Source of the DNA: Elymus sibiricus
Taxonomy: Eukaryota; Streptophyta; Magnoliopsida; Poales; Poaceae
NCBI GenBank assembly: GCA_039707655.1
Contig: CM077672.1
Coordinates: 356,606,031 to 356,670,030, forward strand
Direction: 5' to 3'
DNA: 64,000 nucleotides
How positions within the stretch are numbered: position 1 is the stretch's first letter; each line of letters starts with the position of its first letter. Positions 59,652 to 64,000 of the stretch are shown piece by piece. The notes under the pieces are model-generated. The model did no database searches. It saw only the letters and a program-made list of their open reading frames with translations, and was not told where the DNA came from. A program made the translations under genes and the position numbers.

Positions 59652-59920
59652 GCATGTGTTTTTTCTAAACACAATACAGACATAGACGCTCATACATACA
59701 CACATACACTCACCCCTATGAACGTACACACGCACGCCCTACCCCTATGAGCATCTCCGAGAGATTGAGTCGGCACATCATCTCTCCTACCACTAAACGC
59801 ACATCGCCGGAAGGCCTGGAACAAATTCAGAAAAATGCGAACACCAATGTCAAGTCTAGAACTTGAACTCTAGTGGGCTGCCGATACCACTGTCTTACTA
59901 ACCATCTAATCATTTTTGTT
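59652..59920 (-). mobile_element. tRNA-derived SINE
   Basis: On the minus strand it begins near TTAGATGGTTAGTAAGACAG (A-box-like), followed by a B-box-like AGAGTTCAAGTTC about 35 bases on. The body continues with CCTTCCGGCGATGTGCG, and a CTCATAGGGGTAGGG tail with GTGTGTACG repeats. This matches a common grass SINE type. Target duplications were not identified. Confidence 0.75.
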
Positions 59921-59996
59921 TTGGAAATCCTGTGCTCACGTGTTACTTTGAAGGTGGGCATACGCCGGAAAAAGAAACACCAACAAACGAAAGGGG

Positions 59997-60431
59997 CCGT
60001 CCTTCGGGACCATGATGGTGCATACAGGGGAGGAGCTAGTTGGTTCTTCCCGAGCACATCCGACCCTGAAGTTTCGGAAGTTCTGCCATCAAGTAGTGCA
60101 GATGGCTGCTGACATGGATATTCAGAAGGTGCATCTGGAGCTGGATAGCAAAGGAATTGTGGCGATGATCAATGGGGAGCACAAGAATCTCTCAGCAGTG
60201 GGACCGTACATCGAGGAAATCAAAGCGCTTCTTCGCGGCCGACCGGCGTCCAGGGTTTCTTGGATTAGGAGGTCAGCTAAAGCTGCCGCTCATAGGCTAG
60301 CCAGGGAGGGGATTAGCTCTGAATGTTGCAGGGTATGGCCGATTTCGCCTCCTGACTGTATTTTACATATTGTAGCAGACGAAATCCCGGACATGGGTTA
60401 AATAATTAAAGCAAGTTACACTAAAAAAAAA
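59997..60431 (+). mobile_element. L1-type LINE 3' end with RNase H domain (truncated, frameshifted)
   Basis: Two frames cover one RNase H-like domain: AVLRDHDGAYRGGASWFFPS (from about 59999) and then, after a frameshift near 60080-60110, KVHLELDSKGIVAMINGEHK with the acidic E-x-D and D motifs, ending at a stop at 60399. An A-run follows (60423). ACGAAAGGGG at 59987-59996 and 60527-60536 may be the target duplication. Confidence 0.8.
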
Positions 60432-60510
60432 AGAAAGGGGTTCCCTCAAAAAAAGAAAAAAAGAAAGGGGTTCCCTCAAAAAAAGAAAAAAAGAAAGGGG
60501 TTCAGGTTTT
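60431..60510. repeat. 30-base tandem repeat, about three copies
   Basis: AAGAAAGGGGTTCCCTCAAA plus an A/G tail begins at 60431, 60461 and 60491. It follows the LINE poly(A) and may derive from slippage at the tail. Confidence 0.85.
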
Positions 60511-60654
60511 TTTTTTTTTTGAGGGGACGAAAGGGGTTCAGGTCTGCTTCAATTTGTTTCTCCACGCAAAGGGCCTGCTACGGAAACGGACCGGCCTGAC
60601 TGAAATACGATATCAAGTGGGCTCGGAGCCCAAGAGAGAGACGACAGATACTCT

Positions 60655-60966
60655 ATGGGCTTTCCTCCTCCTCCGCGCATCGAGCTGGATCCCCAGATCG
60701 CTCGCCGGCCGGCGAGAATGCTCCTCCTCCGCCGCGCATTCCTTCCTCAGTCTCTCGCAGGAGAGGGCCTAGGCAGGAGCAGCGAACGAGCAGGCCAGGT
60801 CGATCGCCGAGGAGACGGATGCCCGACGACCGAAGAGAAGAAGAGGAAGCGTCAAGGGTCGCGCGCGCATCGGCAGGGGCGTTGCCGTCCTTCACGCGTC
60901 GGCGAACGAGGGGAATCGACGCGCTTGCGGTGAAGCGGGGGGAGGCGCCGGCTGGTGGCCACTCCG
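60655..60966 (+). CDS. Possible first exon of an unidentified gene
   Basis: A GC-rich segment in an otherwise AT-rich setting. It holds ATGs at 60718 (MLLLRRAFLPQSLAGEG, a possible organelle-type N terminus, frame closed at 60933) and 60819 (MPDDRREEEEASRVARASAG, frame open to a consensus donor TCCG|GTAAGTGC at 60966/60967). I do not recognise a protein and cannot find a convincing second exon before 64000. It may be a leader exon with the coding part beyond the window, or a GC-rich promoter. Confidence 0.3.
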
Positions 60967-61360
60967 GTAAGTGCGTTCGCGACTGTACGATGCAGCTCGA
61001 TCTTTTAGTCCCACACTGCCAGTTTAGATGCAATTCGACGGGTTTATAAGCGTTTGCCTCATCCATGCTATCACCAAGTAGAATAAGGAGAGACCTGTAG
61101 TAGAAAGTATAGGATACGGTGTGTGGTGTACAGGGCCTAGTGTTGCAGGTCGCTGGTAGAGGGGGGAGCTATGCTTCTCAGGAAAAATGCAAAAAAGGGG
61201 GGTTTGGGGGGGTTCAAATTCCTAAAAAACGTTTGTAGCCTCTGTACACTACAGAGGGACTAGTAATTAAAAAAAGTTAAATAAAAAAATAAGAAATAAA
61301 ATTCTCTTCAACAAGTGTGGTATTTTTAAGTCATTTTTTTGTAAAGTCATTTTTCACACT

Positions 61361-61595
61361 GGTCCAAGACAGACTAGTTGTTCTCAAACCTCCTGTTACT
61401 TTATTTGCTAAAGTCATTTTTTTGTAAAGTCATTTTTCTCATGCTGGAAGTGTGGTATCTAAGTTAGATAATATAAGTTATCAAGGCATGTAAAGATATT
61501 TCAGTCCGCTGATATCCACCTCTAGTGTTGCTGGGTGCCTTGAGTGGTCCAAGACAGACTAGTTGTTCTCAAACCTCCTGTTACTTTATTTGCTA
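61361..61595. repeat. 50-base perfect direct repeat
   Basis: GGTCCAAGACAGACTAGTTG and the following 30 bases are identical at 61361-61410 and 61546-61595, 185 bases apart. A diverged third copy is at about 63127-63176. Confidence 0.95.
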
Positions 61596-62286
61596 CCATG
61601 CAGCAACATTTCACACAAAAGATGATCTTTCATACAGTGACAGAGGAGGTATTTGCCTTTTCCCTTTCAGTCAAGGTTCACTTCTGTTCTAGTATTATTT
61701 TTGGCATTCTCTAGCAGCATCTAAGTGTTAAGGTTGATGTGTATACATGCAGCTGATAATGATGCTGCCGGTTGTGCTTTATAATTGACTAATGATTAAA
61801 TATTTTTTTTGTGGCTTCATATTTCGGGCATGATTTGGTTGCGGAACACTAGTAGTGTAACAAATTGGATTGGGGAAATCGAAGTGACTTAGGTTACTAA
61901 ATACCTGCTGTTGAACCATCTGTCTTACAACAGGGGTTCCCGTGTTTTTCCTCCACTTTTCCTTTGGACCAAAGGAGGCACATGCACTGGGATGTTGGGA
62001 AATGTAACCCCTGTTTGAAGCTTAGGTTGGTTTAACTGTAAGCTAATTGGATCCTGTGTGTTGCTGCAGAGTTTAGTGCTCAAAATTTTAGCTTTGTGGA
62101 ATCATATTTGTTTCCCTTATATTATTCGTACATTCAAGACAGCACCTCGTGGGCTATATTATTATTCAGTACTTGAAACTACTCGGTGCATGCTTGTGTT
62201 GTTTTTGGCTCAGTTCTGGTTCTTGCTTGATTCTTTGCTCCCCAAAAAAAATGGTTGCTTTTCTCTGCGTTATCAAATTAGCCATA

Positions 62287-62486
62287 TGGGAGAAGTGATG
62301 ACGATGACGTCGTTGTACTGTCTTGACGAGGCCCTCTTTGGAGTGGCGTGTGTGGGTATCTTGATTGTGCCGCTCAGCAGTTTGTGGTGGTTTTTGCCCG
62401 GTTTTCCATTAATTAACTGGGCAACTCTCTTCTGCTTAATTAATGGATGAGGCAAATCTTTTGCCTCCGTTTCGGAAAAAAAATAT
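62287..62486 (+). mobile_element. LINE 3'-end fragment, 200 bp
   Basis: Present only in the first duplication unit. Flanked by a perfect 10-bp duplication ATTAGCCATA (62277-62286 and 62487-62496). It ends AATCTTTTGCCTCCGTTTCG plus an A-run, which is typical of grass L1-type LINE 3' ends. It encodes nothing complete. Confidence 0.88.
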
Positions 62487-62950
62487 ATTAGCCATAGCAC
62501 TGTTTCCACTGTGTTTCATTCCTCAGCTGCATATAACTTTGCTGAGATAAATAGTCTCTGCGCATCAGCATATGCACTGGGATGTTGGGACTCATTAGCC
62601 ATCTGTTTTTTGTTTTGTCACTTTTAAACTAATTCTGTCTTTCTATCTTTTCTGGGTTTACTAGAGAGGAACCATCATTGGTACAAGCTTAAGATCTCTG
62701 ATTTACCGAAGGTAAGTAAGTACTTAAGGGAAATATAAAAGGAGACAAATAGAAGTTTTCTCCCAAATGGTCACTTTTTCCTCGTATGTTTTTTTTGGCA
62801 ATTTAAGGTTATGGAGAGTCATGAAAAGTAATTTACCTCACAAGTTGAATAACTGGGTTTGACAAGTTCAGATGGGATCACATAATTGCTGGTCACTGGA
62901 TTTATTTAACCTCATGGTGGAAGTGTGGTAGGATCTCTCTAACTTAGATA

Positions 62951-63003
62951 CTCCCTCCAGTCCATATTTCTTGTCGCTGGTTTAGTACATGGATCGTAGG
63001 GAG
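62951..63003. mobile_element. Short Stowaway-like MITE, 53 bp
   Basis: CTCCCTCCAGTCCATATTTC at the left and GGATCGTAGGGAG at the right, with TA on both sides (62949-62950, 63004-63005). It is absent at the matching place in the first duplication unit (about 61465). Confidence 0.85.
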
Positions 63004-63930
63004 TAATAAATTATCAGGGCATGTAAAAATATTTCAATCTTATGTATCGTTGATATCCAACTTATTGACTGTAGGGTTGCTTGGTGCCTTGAATTACCGT
63101 GTGCTATTTGTCTATAATAGATAAATCCAAGACAAAGTAGTTGTTCTCAAACCTCCTGTTACTTTATTTGCTACAATGCAGCAACATTTTGCACAAAAGA
63201 TGATCTTTCATACGGTGACAGAGGAGGTGTTTGCCTTTTCTCTTTCAGGCAAGATTCACTTTTGTTCTGTTATTTTTGGTATTCTCTGGCAGCATCTGAG
63301 TGTTAAGGTTGATGTGTGTGTACATGCTGCTGATAATGATGCTGCCGGTTGTGCTTTGTAATTACAGCGATTAAATAATTTCTTTGCAGCTTCATATTTT
63401 AGTCATGATTTGGTTGCGGAACACCAGTAGTATAACAAATTGAATTAGAGAAATCGAAGTGACTTAGGTTGGTAAATTACCTGCCCTTGAACCATTTGTC
63501 TTACAACAGGGGTTGCTGAGCTATGCCACTGAGTTGTTGGTTTAACTGTAAGCTAATTGGAACCTGTGTGTTCGTCGAGAGTTTAGTGCTCAAAGTTGAG
63601 CTTTGTGGAACCATATTTGTTTCTCTTTTATGTTCGTACATTCAAGACAGCACTTCGTGGGCTATTGTATTTTTTGTCTCAGTTCTGGTTCTTGCTCGCT
63701 TATTTGCTCCCAAAAAATTGGTTGCTCCATTCTCTTCGATATTAAAATAGCAAAAGCACTGTTTCCACTGTGTGTCATTCCTAGTTGCATATAACCTTTT
63801 CCGAGATAAATAGTCTCTGCATAGTCAATTAAGATGCCACATCACACAAAATTACCTTCCAATCGTCTGAGCTGATGGTGTCGGACCATCTTGCGATGTT
63901 TGATCAGTGTTAGATGTAACCTATGAACTC

Positions 63931-63985
63931 TTCATTAAGAAATACAGGCTTCTGTGTATTAAGAAATACAGGCTTCTGTGTATGA
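63931..63985. repeat. 24-base tandem repeat, two copies
   Basis: ATTAAGAAATACAGGCTTCT plus GTGT occurs twice in a row near the window end; GATCAGTGTTA also occurs on both sides (63901, 63990). Confidence 0.85.
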
Positions 63986-64000
63986 GATTGATCAGTGTTA

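Larger units (their letters stand above)
61440..63830 (+). repeat. Diverged tandem duplication (units about 61440-62580 and 62920-63830)
   Basis: Long collinear similarity: GATGATCTTTCATAC, GTGACAGAGGAGGT, CATCTAAGTGTTAAGGTTGA, GATAATGATGCTGCCGGTTG, GGTTGCGGAACAC, CTTACAACAGGGGTT, GAGTTTAGTGCTCAAA and AAATAGTCTCTGC occur in the same order in both. Small ORFs in the two copies (63176-63361, and the matching 61600 region) do not stay open together, so the unit seems non-coding, perhaps intronic to the gene suggested at 60.7 kb. Confidence 0.88.

Overview
The window is a piece of a large, repeat-rich grass chromosome, most likely a Triticeae species (wheat, Aegilops, barley or rye). The signs are a BARE/Angela-type Copia element, an Au-type SINE, Stowaway MITEs with CTCCCTCC ends, a CACTA element with TTTAGTCCCGG-type subterminal repeats, and plant genes with GT-AG introns. 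There are no operons, CRISPR arrays or structural RNA genes. The species cannot be fixed from sequence alone, and family names are from recall.

Positions 1-32560 form one nested transposon stack. The oldest layer is a degraded Copia element (18570-32560, + strand). A Gypsy element (16087-18569, - strand) sits in its integrase region. A non-autonomous LTR element with an unknown ORF (10212-16086) sits in the Gypsy pol. A CACTA transposon (1-10211, left end outside the window) sits in that element's 5' LTR. On the other side, a solo LTR (21831-32257, target duplication TCCAC) lies in the 3' LTR of the Copia element. It is itself split by a nearly complete BARE/Angela-like Copia (22630-31371, target duplication TACCC), the youngest layer, with LTRs about 2% different. 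All transposon genes carry stops or frameshifts.

Positions 32561-37531 are intergenic: GC-rich unclassified repeats and a short-LTR non-autonomous retroelement (35499-37531, target duplication AAAAA) with a roughly 200-bp higher-order tandem repeat.

From 37.5 kb a gene island begins. It holds an F-box gene (- strand, 38027-39346), a PRKRIP1/DUF1168 spliceosomal protein gene (+ strand, coding exons 48819-49100 and 50430-50741), and a complete seven-exon CWC15 gene (- strand, 54414-56726, 228 aa). A possible gene start lies at 60.7 kb, followed by a diverged tandem duplication to the window end. The two spliceosome genes are convergent neighbours. Between and inside the genes are two related MULE-like GC-rich elements, Stowaway MITEs, SINEs, LINE 3' ends and three retroposons of about 650-690 bp with clear target duplications.

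The most interesting unexplained signals are: three diverged copies of a hairpin-forming unit between PRKRIP1 and CWC15; the 650-690 bp retroposon group; CACTA subterminal-type palindromes placed upstream of an internal CACTA promoter; and the 61.3-63.8 kb duplication, where each copy serves as the empty site for an insertion in the other.
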